64,000 nt of DNA from Quercus robur (taxonomy: Eukaryota; Streptophyta; Magnoliopsida; Fagales; Fagaceae). Below are positions 1 through 12,000 of this stretch, piece by piece. The DNA is taken from assembly GCF_932294415.1 (NCBI RefSeq), contig NC_065544.1, positions 30,333,210-30,397,209 of the forward strand, written 5' to 3'. Every line of letters starts with the position of its first letter. The stretch's first letter is position 1. The translations under genes were made by a program, and so were the position numbers. The notes beneath the pieces were generated by a model that was given only the letters and a program-made list of their open reading frames with translations, had not been told where the DNA came from and did no database searches.

Positions 1-436
1 CCACAGATAAGTAACTTGTAATTTGTTCAAGGAAAAAAGAAGAAGAATTTAGTGATTTATTTACATACAAGTCAAAATCTCAATATCGTCCGAAATTTAA
101 TGAATAGACCGAAATGGATAAATTAGATCAAAATTTAGATCAGAGATGAAATATCGATGATTCATAGTTAATAAACTCAAACAACAAGAACATTAAAGAA
201 TATAATAATAATAAGTTAATGATTTATTCACATACCAAACGGAATCTAATATAACATATCAAAATAGACAGAATGAATCAAAATTTAAGTCAATATGGAA
301 TATAGATGCTTCGTAGATAATTAACCCGAAGAGGGAGAACGGGACGGAATTGATAACTTTGCGTCTTGCTCGACGTCACCGCTAATTCTAAACACACACT
401 CTTTAAGTAAACTCCAACCGCAACTTATCTCCACTA

Positions 437-659
437 CACGTGCACGTTAGCCACGAACACAACCCCGACACTAAAATAAGCCAACTCCGCGCTTCTTTCT
501 CTCTATGTTTCTTGCATCTTCTTCTCCTTCTTTACTCTCTATCTATAGAGACATATTTGCTTTGCTCTGCTTTTCCTCTCGAACCCATTTCCATTTTTTA
601 ATAATATTATTTCACAAATATCACACACACTCTCTCTCAATGAAATTTCGCTTATAAAT
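437..659 (+). promoter_or_regulatory. Proximal promoter of the plastid membrane-protein gene
   Basis: A palindromic G-box (CACGTG) lies at 437-442 and a GACGTCAC motif near 370. A TATA-like TATAAAT at 653-659 is followed by a CT-rich leader and the ATG at 715, so the 5' UTR would be about 30 nt. An upstream ATG at 640 opens only a five-codon frame and lies before the TATA box, so it is probably not transcribed. The first 430 bases are AT-rich with no gene visible. Confidence 0.45.
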
Positions 660-714
660 TTCTCTCTCACTTTCACTGTCTCTGCCACAATTTTTTTATT
701 TTTATTTTTTCCAA

Positions 715-3700
715 ATGGCCTCTCTACAGCTTCTGAAACCCACTTTCACTTCGATTTCCACTTCCCATCCTGGAAAATCCAGCTGGGTTTTCCGGGAATC
801 GGATTCCAGGAAAAGGGTCCTGAGGTTTGCTTCTTCTATTTCTAGGAATTCAGGATACTACTACACCAACAGAAGCTTTAGGGTCTGTTGTGAAGGTCGA
901 GATACCGACAACCAGAGCAATAATGGCAAGCTTCTTTATACTTACTCTTCTTCCTTTTCCTGCTTTTTACGTTTTCTCTGATATGGGTATTTTCTCTTTC
1001 TCTTTTTCTTTTTCTTTTTTTATTAGAGAGGAAAGTTCTAAGTCTCTGTTTGGCTATGAAAAAACTGAAGAAAGAGAACATAAAAGGAAATTGAGTTTGC
1101 GTTTCCAAACTCATGTTTTCCGTTATGTTGGTTAAACTAATATGGAAAAGTTAGTTGGAAGTGAAGTTTGTAAAGGCTTTAATTTCCTTGTGTTTTGTCA
1201 ACGATTTTGGAAATTAATTGAAGTGCTGTTTTTTGATAGATAGTAGGATTTGAACCTACGACATTCATTCCATGATGATTGTTATCAGCCCAAGTCACCA
1301 ATTGGTTTTTGATGTAGATGGGATTTGAATCCAAGTCCCTTATGCAAGGACAAGAGACTTTACTAGTTCAACTAACTTGAATCCACAATTGTAACACTGT
1401 TTGGTTGTGTTGAAGTTCTTTAATTTTACTTTGGTTGTTGAAAATAACGTGAAAGGAACCAAAAAAAAAAAAAAAAAAATGGGGGGAGGGGGGTAATTTT
1501 CAAAGCAGAAATTAGAAAGAAATAGTGTGAGAAAAGGAAAGAATTTTAGGTGAATTCGTAACACAATGGTTAGACACCTTGGACCTATTATCGTATTCTA
1601 ATTTGATCCATAGCAATTTGAAATGGTGGCATGTTCTTTACCAAGTTAAGAAATTTTGATTTTTCTTAGTGGTGAAAACTATATCTATATGTGGAATTCG
1701 AGTCTTCTGTTGGGAATTTTTTAATATTTTGTAACTGCTTGCGACATCTAATGTGGACCGGAATGCTTCCCGCAGTAAAAGCTTTTCATCACAGCTCTCT
1801 GTTTGTCTCTGTTTATCCCAAATGGTTTTTTATTTTTATTTTTGTAAGTATTCATAACTAACCATTGTTATATACACAACTACCATGACAGTGACAGAGA
1901 TCAATTTTATCATCTCAAATGAAAACATTGGGTTTGATATATATATATATAACGATTTTGGAATTTTGCTTTGTTGCTTTTTAAGAAACAAATGAAGCAG
2001 TCATTAGTTTGTGAGATTTATAGGAACATGAAACCTGTGTGAAAAAGGAAGAAATATGCACAAGGAAGAGCACATCCACCAAAGTGATTTGTCAGAAAAG
2101 AATAATGATGATGATTGTATTTGTCTAGATGTGAGCTATCTGTCAAGGAAAGGCTGAGTCTTTGATTTGTATGAGATAGGGTGGCTGTGTGTCAATTCAT
2201 AGGATATGATGATTGATAAACGCAGAGTTAGCAAATTTTCTTTAATATTAGTTTTTAACGGAAAGAAGATTATCTGAGTACAAAGATGGAGTTGAGGTAT
2301 ATTAATTGTGCTAAATAAAGAGGTAGCAATTCCATAGTTATTCCTAAAAGTAAGGACTAGGAAATTCTTGGTGAAACATACTATATATGATTAAAGTAAA
2401 CTCAAGTTTTTGTTCTTGGTGCTTTCAGGAAGTATGTTTCTATAAATGATATTGATGTGAAGAATGTTATAGCCCTTGTTCCTTTTTTTTTAACCCTCTT
2501 CTATGTTATTTATTTTTTTTTTTTGGGTAAGTTAAACTCCCCCAGGGAAGCAGAAAGTAAAATTTGTGAAACACCCAATTTGACAATTTAATTTGTTTTG
2601 CTATTTTTAAATATATATATATATATATATATTAAAAAAAAAAAAAATCTAAAGCATAGGTAGTTTACTAATATATTAGGTTTTTCATGAGTGAGAGAGA
2701 GAGTCCTAGCAATAATTGAAAATAACATGAAAACAAAATTTCTCTGTTTTTGAACATCTTTAGAGCATATTGTCATGATTCAATGAAATGATTTTCGTAT
2801 GATTGCGGATTTGGAGTTACTAAAGGAGGCAAAGCATGATTCATATATAGAAAAAGGAAGATGAACATGGTTTTAATCATCTATGATATTTAATCATTTA
2901 TAACGCTTGTAGAAAAGTTAGTCAATGAGGCATACACCTCACTTCAATTCCTAAAAGCATCTAAAATACATGATAGGCTCACTTTTGATCAAATTTGCTT
3001 GTGAGGCATATTACTAATGAGACCTCCTGCCTAAATTTCATAGCATAAAGGCATATATAAATGCCTTGGGATTAGTAAATGCCTCTAGGGATTTTGGTTT
3101 TTGAAGATGCTGGAATATCTTATAGCTTCATTGATGGGTGTAGGACAATATATTTGAGCTATATGAGGTATTCATTTGTAATTTTTTGTCCTGCCACACC
3201 TTGGTAATATTATAATTATCCTCTGAGTTAATTTCACCTTTAGTCAATGTTTTTCAGGTGAAGAACCTGCTGAATCGTTATTTATGAAGGAACTGAGGAG
3301 GAGGGGTATGACTCCAACTTCGCTGCTTGAAGAAAAAAAAAGGAACAACTATGGGCCGGAGAATGAGATAAACTTGGAGGAAGAGGATAGAGGATTTTCA
3401 AATAGAAATGCAGTCTCAACTGAACTTGAGAAAAGCCTATCTAATCAAAGGGAGCGCTCCATGGCATTGAACAGTGAAGGCCTTGAGGTTGACACATTTA
3501 CCTTTTTCTATTAATTAATTAATACTCTTAGCCGAATGATTTCATTGGGACTGTCTTGTGTCAGTCTGTCTCAGGCTTGAAGTCACAGTCCTGTTGTATA
3601 TTCTTTAAATTCTTTATACTCTGGAACTCATGAAGATCAGCATATGGAAGAAACTATCGTTTACTTAAAAAATTCAAGAGTGGGCTTAGGACACTGAGTC

Positions 3701-5181
3701 AAACATTCTTTAATGGAGACTAAAAGGAAAGAAGAACAAAAGAAGGAACAGAAACTTAATTACGAGTAGCAATTAGTACATGATTTTAGAGTAATACTTT
3801 TCTTGAACTAAGTTTATCCCACCTCTTTTATCCTTGGTAGAGTATTCATCATTAACATACAAAATACATTATAAAATTGTCAAAACCTTTTGTTTAATCT
3901 GCACTTAAGTTAACCAAAACTGTGCTTACTCTTTGGAACTGGGTTTCTTGAATTGGTCTTTTTTATTTTGAATATAATTAATGATTGATTCATAATTTTC
4001 ATATGTCATGTGATCCTCATAATATGTTAGTTACCCTTGAATAAGAGGCTGGGTAGTTTTCATAACATCAGATATAAAGAGATGGTAATCGATTAAAATT
4101 TTAATGAAATTGTAAGCAATATTTGGTTGATATATTTGTTTCTTTTCCAATAAATTAAATATAATAGTAGTGGTCCTCTGATTTATTAGAGTGGACTTAA
4201 ATCTTAGAGTTCTTTTGCTTTGTGTTTGTGGCATGGACACATCGTAAAAGGCAATTGACCATCTTTGTTTGTTCCAGGGGTTAATTCCTCGGGCTAAACT
4301 TCTGTTAACAACTGGAGGAACATTCTTCTTAGCATTTTGGCCATTGATCCTAATAACCATTGCATTCTTTACAGCTCTCTACCTTGTAAGTTCTCTCTTG
4401 ACCTTGATATGTGAATGTTCTTATGTTGTTTCTGTTAGCTAGACACTAATTGTATTCCAGACAATGTTAAGCATCTTAACGTTTTGCTTGGCTTTACTAT
4501 TTTAAAGTTTGATGTTATTACAGAAATTTGAAACATGTAATCATTTGGTAAGGGGTAAAAAATGGGGTCATCAGAAGTATGAAATTTGCAAGATCATATA
4601 GGAAGTAGCTGTTTTGAACGAGTGTTTCTGTTATGGTTTTGCTATAGATTAATTTCTGGGATTTTTATTTTTCCACAACTAGCTTCATTTTTATAGAACT
4701 AAAAGGGGTTAGACCAACTCAGCATATGTCACTGAAAATGAAAAAATAGACAAAACATAGGGATATTTTTCTATTACAAGATCAGATTAGATTGGTGAGA
4801 TTTCGAGAGATGTAGATCCTTGAACGAATAATAATAAAAAAAAAAGAAAAAAAAAGGAACAATAAGAGAGATTTTTCTTGTCATCATTTATGACCTGTTG
4901 GCCGTACTCTACTGCTTTGTATTAGTTTAAATCATTGCTGCTTGTAATGCACACATGAGACAGAGCAAGAAAGTTTTGAGTCTTTTCATTATTTCGTTAT
5001 GTACTTGTTTATGAGGCTTGGCATTTTTTGAAAGCTAAATTTTCCTCACCTCTGACAGTATTTTGGATCAACCTTTGTCCATGATGGAAGCAGCACACCT
5101 ATTTCTCCACCACAATATATTGATCCATACGCACTTCTGGAAGAAGAAAGAATTTCGCAGACTGCCCCTCGTATAAATTAA
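715..5181 (+). CDS. Putative plastid-targeted single-pass membrane protein, four exons
   Basis: Predicted exons are 715-925, 3258-3487, 4278-4385 and 5059-5181 (223 aa). The reading phases match exactly: a glycine codon is split across intron 1, and introns 2 and 3 are phase 0. The N-terminus (MASLQLLKPTFTSIST...) is rich in Ser, Thr and Arg and poor in acids, like a chloroplast transit peptide. A hydrophilic middle (MKELRRRGMTPTSLLEE) is followed by one membrane segment at about residues 160-185 (LAFWPLILITIAFF) and a short tail ending ERISQTAPRIN. I recall similar uncharacterised plant proteins annotated as chloroplast but no established function, so I give none. Intron 1 (2.3 kb) uses a GC donor, or alternatively a GT donor 30 nt upstream at 896. 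It carries an antisense SINE and TA microsatellites. The gene is convergent with the AAP gene downstream. Confidence 0.82.
1236..1378 (-). mobile_element. tRNA-derived SINE, antisense, in intron 1
   Basis: Read on the minus strand, this stretch has an A-box-like TAGTTGAACTAGTAAAG, a B-box-like GGATTCAAATCCC, and a body with CAAAAACCAATTGGTGAC. It ends with GGTTCAAATCCTACTATC and a short A-run. This order matches a SINE type common in rosid trees, as I remember it. No target-site duplication could be found, so the ends are approximate and the copy is probably old. Confidence 0.55.
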
Positions 5182-6099
5182 AGGAGACAATATTTTCGCA
5201 TTCAACAGCTTCTGAAAACACGAATTATGTGTTTCTGTGGCTTAATCACCTAGCTTCTTCTTTTTTTTTTTTTCTTTGCCTGTATAAATCCTCACATTAG
5301 TAAAGTAGCTTTCATGTTAATTTTATGTTGGGGAAGTGTCTTGCACGCCATTATCTATATCTGCATGCCAAATTTGTTGTGTTAAAGGCCCTGAATGGTT
5401 TAAATTCCAAAGAACCTTATTACTAGTAGTAAATGGCTTTTTACTGACTTATTTTCGGCCAGGTTCTCTTTCTGCTTGTGTTTGCAAGAAATCTTCTTTC
5501 ATGGCTGTTAATCTCCGACCATGAGGACATATAATCCGATCAAAGGGTTCATTAATTTAGTCCCTCACTTTAAAAAATGAGTGACTTTAGTCTTTTGAGG
5601 CACATGCCCCCTATTATTTATCTTCTCTAAATAAAAAGGACGAGGGAATCATCAACTGTGGTAAGCATAGACTAACTTTTACTCCATTGAGAACACAACT
5701 AGTTTTAAGTTTTATGTGGTAGAAGGCAATTAGCTTTTTTTCTTTTAAGTTGAACCAGATAAATATATACTGTACTAGAAGGTCTGCATCAATCAAAGTC
5801 TTGGCTCAGTGGTTAATAGTGTTTGATTGTTGCCACTGGTTAAAGATATATTGTGTTTTAAGCTTAAGAATGCATCGTTACCTATCAAATCCGGAGCTCC
5901 AAAACACATAATCAAAGCAAATCCCAGTAATGCATTCTCTGGAAAATAGTAAGAAAACCAATAACATGCGTTTCATTCCATAAATCCTAGACAAGTTATC
6001 AATGTACTCCTATCCTTCCTCCAGGGCAAACACACTTATCCACCCCCACCCGCCCCCCCAACACACACACACGCGCACACACACACACACACACACTAA
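5182..6099. other. Intergenic region between convergent gene 3' ends
   Basis: This holds the 3' UTR of the plastid-protein gene and, on the other strand, that of the AAP gene. A T-rich run lies at about 5262-5275. No further gene is visible. Short ORFs here show no family resemblance. Confidence 0.6.
6060..6096. repeat. (AC)n microsatellite in the AAP 3' UTR
   Basis: About 18 AC dinucleotides, interrupted once by GCGC. It is preceded by a C-rich run at 6043-6059 and lies 4 bp beyond the AAP stop codon. Confidence 0.9.
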
Positions 6100-9000
6100 T
6101 TAGGAAACAGACTTGAAAGGCTTGTAGTGACCGAGATCGATGATAATGCCTCGAATGGATGCAACAGCAGCAACAATAGTTACAATGAAGCAAACCCAGC
6201 TCAATGTCTTCAGCCCGAACCATTTAAGAGAAAAACTGCGGATTTTAGCCTGTGAAATGTACATCTCTATTGGAAAATACACTGTCAATGGCCAGAATGA
6301 GGCAGCTCCAATCAAACCCAAAACACTGTTGAAGACTGGAAATAGCATTGCGATCACAGTTGTAAATATCACATACACTGTTCTCCATATGCACCGGAAG
6401 AAATTTATGTTGAAATTTCCAACAAATGGAATGACAATTTGATGTTCTTTTACTATGAAATCACTCTCTGGCCGCCGTCTTTTGCACCAATCTTCCACAA
6501 GCTGGTATACTGGCTGGGAGAATAGCTATACATTGCATAATAACAACTTAATTACTTTCCAAAGAAGAAAAGAAATGAAGAACAGGTAGAAGACCCTACA
6601 TGCATAGTTAGAACTTACTTTCCACAAACAAAATAAGAAGATAACGATGACGATGATGATAAAAAATTTGAATAAAGTATAAATTTCAATCTAATTACAA
6701 GTTTACAACATAAAGCAGTTCGTTCACCAAAATATGCATGTTACCCATGAATATGCTATTTCATTTAGAATGTGGAGTTCATACATTTGTGTTATACACA
6801 TTTTATAAAAGAAATAATGCATATGGAAAAATTATATACCTTCTTGCATATGTATGGAATAATATTCCTTTAATTTTTTTATTTTTTATTTTACTTCATT
6901 TAAGTGGTATATACTAACATAAGATTAGCTCCATGATGTGATCAGTTATTTTAGACAAATTGTACTATCCGTTGATGCTATGTCATTGTTATATGAATTG
7001 TATTTACAATGAATTCAAAGTAGAGTTTACATATTAGAGAACCTTAAACTAACCATAAATTAAAATTAAGATTAGTTTGCTTGTTCTATAAGTATATGCA
7101 TGTACAATAGGTTTGCACTAGTTGGGCAATAATTTATGTAACCTTAACAAAAACTGAACACCATCCGAGATAGCTTATAATCGATTCTAGTTAGCTAGGC
7201 TGGTCATCTTTGAGAATTACCTGGTAAGCTCCAACAAGATGGACAACAATGCAAATATTAGCTATGTTAACAAGCCAGTAAGGTTCGTAAAAACCAAATC
7301 CTGTTAGAAAATTTCCAGGTGCAAGATTCCCGAATGCTGCATAGCCCAAACCTCCACACAACAAGTAAAAGACTGAGGTAATTGAGACTCCAATGACACT
7401 AGCTTTTTTCATGACTAGATTCTCCGGTGGGCTTGATTTTAGTGTATCCTGCAATTTATGAAAGTTTAGCCACCAATATTTAGATACATTCAGGAAAATT
7501 AAAAGTGGAAGAACTGATTTTCAGAATGAAAGTTTATTGAGTTTACTGGTCTATGACTAGTACAATATATATTTGTCACTTAAGGTCGCAAACACAAAGT
7601 GATGCAAACTAAACTGGTGGGACTTGATTTCTTGTCTTATACTACCTTATACCATATATAAAATGAGTAGTGACCACTCTAGGAATTTTTTCTAGAGTGG
7701 TTACTAAGAAACTTAAATTATATAAAATCTAGTAAAAAGATAACTAGAATATATTGACAATATAAAAAATAAATGTAAATACATGAAGTTTTACAATATC
7801 CTTCTTCAAACAAAATAAAAGGGCAAAATTGGACTAATGAGAAATTAAGTGAGAATTGAGAATGCTAAGCTGAGAGTAGTAAAGTAAGAAAGAGTTTAAA
7901 ATGATAATAGAGAAGAGAAAAATGGAGAAAGTAAGAGAGAGCAATGGATGATACATTTTTCAATTGTGAGCCAAGCCACTAAGCATCATCGAGGAGAACT
8001 CACTACCACAATCTCTCTTTTGGTACAATTTTTAGGAAATTGAAATTATTAGAGATTATTTAATTATTTTTATGGAATGAATTGAACGAGTTACGAATCT
8101 GAATTTTTAAGGTTTTTATTCAAAAGATTTTTATTTTTATTTTTTGAATGAGCTTTTGTTGAACATTTTTTTCATTTGTTGTTGTTTGGTCTAATCTTAT
8201 TGTTTTTGGGGCTTATTTTGATGTTATTTGGACTCATTATAATTTTTATTTGAACTTTCATTTTTTTTAAAGGGGTAGGGATTATGTTTGGGGGCTAAGA
8301 TTATTCTACAACAAATGTCACAACAATTCTAATATTAGCAGACAAAAAAAATTAATTTAGAGATTAAAGAAACTCATGTGTGAGTTGGCATGCTAAGTTT
8401 AAAATGTTGTAATATTACTATGACATTTAATTGTGTCCCTAGCATTACTCTAATTTTTTTGAACCCAAATTCTTGAGATTATCATTTTTTTTTTTTTTTT
8501 GTGAGAAAGATGAGATTATCAAAGTTAAGTGTGGTCAATATACTAGCATTTCATTGAGACCTTTAATATTCATGCCAAAAGAGTTCATATACATTAAGAG
8601 AGAGAAGATAGTGGAGTTAGTGAGATTGAGAGGGTTGGAGATGATAAGAGAAAAATTGAGAATATTTTCCATATGATCTATGCCATGGATAGGAGAAAGT
8701 ATGTAGTGGGTTAGGATTGACATGTGGGCCTCATAAGATATGGGGCCACTTGTCAGTCTCACAAAGGGCATATACACTAAAACAAGATTTTTCTACAGAT
8801 AAATTAGTAAAGTCATGCATCCTTATCATATTAGATAGTGAAAGCCAAAAAGGATAATACAGATTTTTTTTTTGCCTTTTGGGCATGAGGATAAATAATT
8901 TAGCTTGCCAAGCGTGAAAAGTTCCTGGATTACTTGGTTATTAGTTCTGGTCAGGGGGGTTAGTTGCCTATAGGAGTTTAATTAATAATAAGGATTATTG

Positions 9001-12000
9001 TAGCAACTAATTTAAGTGAAGTTTCTTCTTAAAAAAATAAAAATAAAATAAAGTTCTCTCTAACGTCATCCAAAAAACAAAGAAAGTAAAGTTCTTCTTC
9101 CTTTTCATAGTTTTAGTGATTTTGTTTTAGTAACATAACAGGTTGCCTTGCTTTTCACTTTTTTCATTGTCACTACTAAATTCTTTTAGACATTTGTTTT
9201 TTCAGCCAAGCATGCGTAACATTTATGTTGCAAACTATCTTTTTACATTTTTTTTTTTTTTTGAATTTGTTAAATATTTCAAGTTATCAATTGAATGAAA
9301 TATGATTTGTTCTTCTTTTTTCTTATTTAATTTTTTGTAGTTGATTGATAAATAACATTTTAACAATATGCCTGGATGTTTAGGAACATAGAGGAAAGGG
9401 AGAAGGGGAAAGTTAAAAGTAACTCCTTTGAGTTGAAATTTCAGGTACATTAATGAGTGCAATTGAAGTGTTTGTGAAAATGACTAAATGGGCTTTTTTG
9501 TGTGTTTCTTATTTTTCCGTGCTTTCTCTTGGACTTGCTTGATATATGTTTTCAAACATAAACATTTGATTGTGTTAGTTCTTTGTGGAAATTTCCACAC
9601 TATTCTTAAAGTTTTGATTAGAACCAATGTTTTTATGAATTAAAACCCTGCAGATTTCTTAAAATATTTGATATTTACATGAAAATTTTATCAATTCAAG
9701 TTACTTTTGTATAAAATTAATCTATCTTTTGTAAAGTCCATAGCGAATTGGATATTAAGTGGAATAATAAAGAAGTTTACTGAGTAGAGTAATCTAACTG
9801 GGTTAGAGCGAAGCTTGGGGAGCTCAGTAGATTATACTATAGATAGGCACTTCAAAATTATATATATTCCTTGCACTTGTAAGCTCAATCTTTGTTAGTG
9901 GATTCTTCAAGGTGTGGTGACCTTTAACATTAGAGTTTTCCCCATCTTAATTATATTGTTGTGTTGTAATTTATTTTTCCACTACATGAAATTTAGTTTT
10001 GGCAAGGTGGTTGTTCCCAACACAATTTAATTGGACCTTTTCATAATTTGATAATTTAATCAACTTGAGTAATTGATTAAAATAACTGGGATCAGTCCTT
10101 TTACCCAACCCCATAAAATATATTTACATATACATTATGTATGTAGTTGAAGAAAAGTGCTACAACTCTAGAAAATCTTTCAATTTGTACTTTATTTGTA
10201 CGTTGGAGAGAAATACTCCAACTGCATCAATGAATAAATACCCGTTTGCTTCAACTTTTGAAGCTCAAAAGTTGCGTTTTCAAAAAAGTCAACCCAAAAA
10301 TAGTGTTTGGTTAGTATAAAACACAACTTTTTGGAAAAAGTTGCGTTTTATATTTGTGAAGAGAACGCACGTTTGATATTTGGAGCTCTGATGGTCCATT
10401 TTGTTAAAAGTTCATGAGCTTTTGATATATCCGTTGGGGGTGAGTTTGCAATTACCAAATTGCCTTTCAACTCTTTATCAAAATATACTACTTTTCTTTC
10501 CATAAAATTATAAAGCCTAGTATTTTCCAAACATAAAATGATTGTATGTTAAGAGATTGGCTTGCCTGTATCTCAATGAGGACGTTGGAGAAAAAATATG
10601 CTAAGGCAATGTTCCCAAGGGCCTGTAAGCTGTTAAACACTTTCTGTGATCTTGTCACATCCACTCCAACAGTCACACCAGCGATGCTTGTCGAACCATT
10701 TTTCCGTTCTACAAAATAGAATAGAATACAAAAAGATATAATAATAAAAGACCATGCTACTTTGTCCCCACAAATTGAAGCAGTAATGGTTTTTGGGATT
10801 AACCTTTTTTCTTTGTCAAGAAGAGAATAAAAAATCATACCCTATTAGCACTTAGTTTTCTTAGGAGCATAATCAGAAAACACTCATGCTATAGATTTTT
10901 GTGTTATAAATATGCTTTATCGATCGCTGACCTGCTATTTTTGCAATAGAGAGTCCAATGCCTATCAAAGAATAAGTGAAGGACATGACTGAAGCGATGA
11001 AAGAGAGCCCTGCAAGCTCGTGAAAATTAGGTATTTGGCTCAGAATAATCTCAATGACCCCAAAAATGATCATATAGGAACTGTTTGATGTGTGACATCC
11101 CGCCTCATGACCATTCTTGTGAAAGCAGTTCGATCTTTTGACAGCCCTGGTTTAAAAACAATAACAATAACAAAAAAAGTGACAGTTAAATGCATCATAC
11201 AGATATGAGATATTCACAACACACACAAAACAGTCAAGAATACATGAAGGAAGGCAAAGACGTACGGATTTATCTTAGCCCCCATAATATAATATATATA
11301 TATATATATTTTTTTTTTATCAAAATTGAAGATTTTAAGAGTTTGGCTTCCAAAATAATGAATCGCCCTTCTAGTCTTTTTAAGAAACTTAAAATCAAAA
11401 ATCAAAAATCAAAAAAATTATAGTTAGTCATAAAAAATAGTAGGATTACAAATAGATTTTACAACCACTTAATTTTTTTAATATTATTATTAAGATTACA
11501 TTACAATTTTTAGTGGTTCTAAATTTCTAATACATTAATATTTAAGGCATGTTGCTAAAAAAAGATTGTTTTCAAATCTAAAATAAAATACCTTTTTATT
11601 AAGAGTAATAAAATATTGTTTACGAGTTTTAGATTTTGTCAACCTAATTTCTATAATTCAATTTGCAGATTATGTGTTCATTATGCTTAATTTTCATAAT
11701 TCTTGACTACTAAACTATTTTATTTCTTCATAATTTAAGTATTTAATGTGTTATTTTTTGAGAAAAAAAAAAAAGAGTGCAAAGTCATATGAGATGTTAA
11801 TTGAAAAGAAACTCGAACTTTTTGAGAGATTAATTGGAATCATGGTTTCCTAGAATGATCCTTGATTAGTATTGGCTATTACATACTTTGTTATTTGTGG
11901 GTCACCCAATTGTTATATATGCTAGGCATTTACTATATTTTACAAGTTTATTAGCATTAATTGTGAGTAGTAATTGAAGTTTTCAAATGTTTAAGAGGTT

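Noticed and set aside
5805-5900. TGGCTCAGTGGTTAATAG, like a tRNA-type A box
   Set aside because: No convincing B box, tail or target duplication follows; too weak for a SINE.
6510-6525. Alternative AAP exon 7 acceptor CCCAG/CCAGTATAC
   Set aside because: It keeps the frame but drops four residues of the conserved loop; the ATAG acceptor at 6525 restores family length and sequence.
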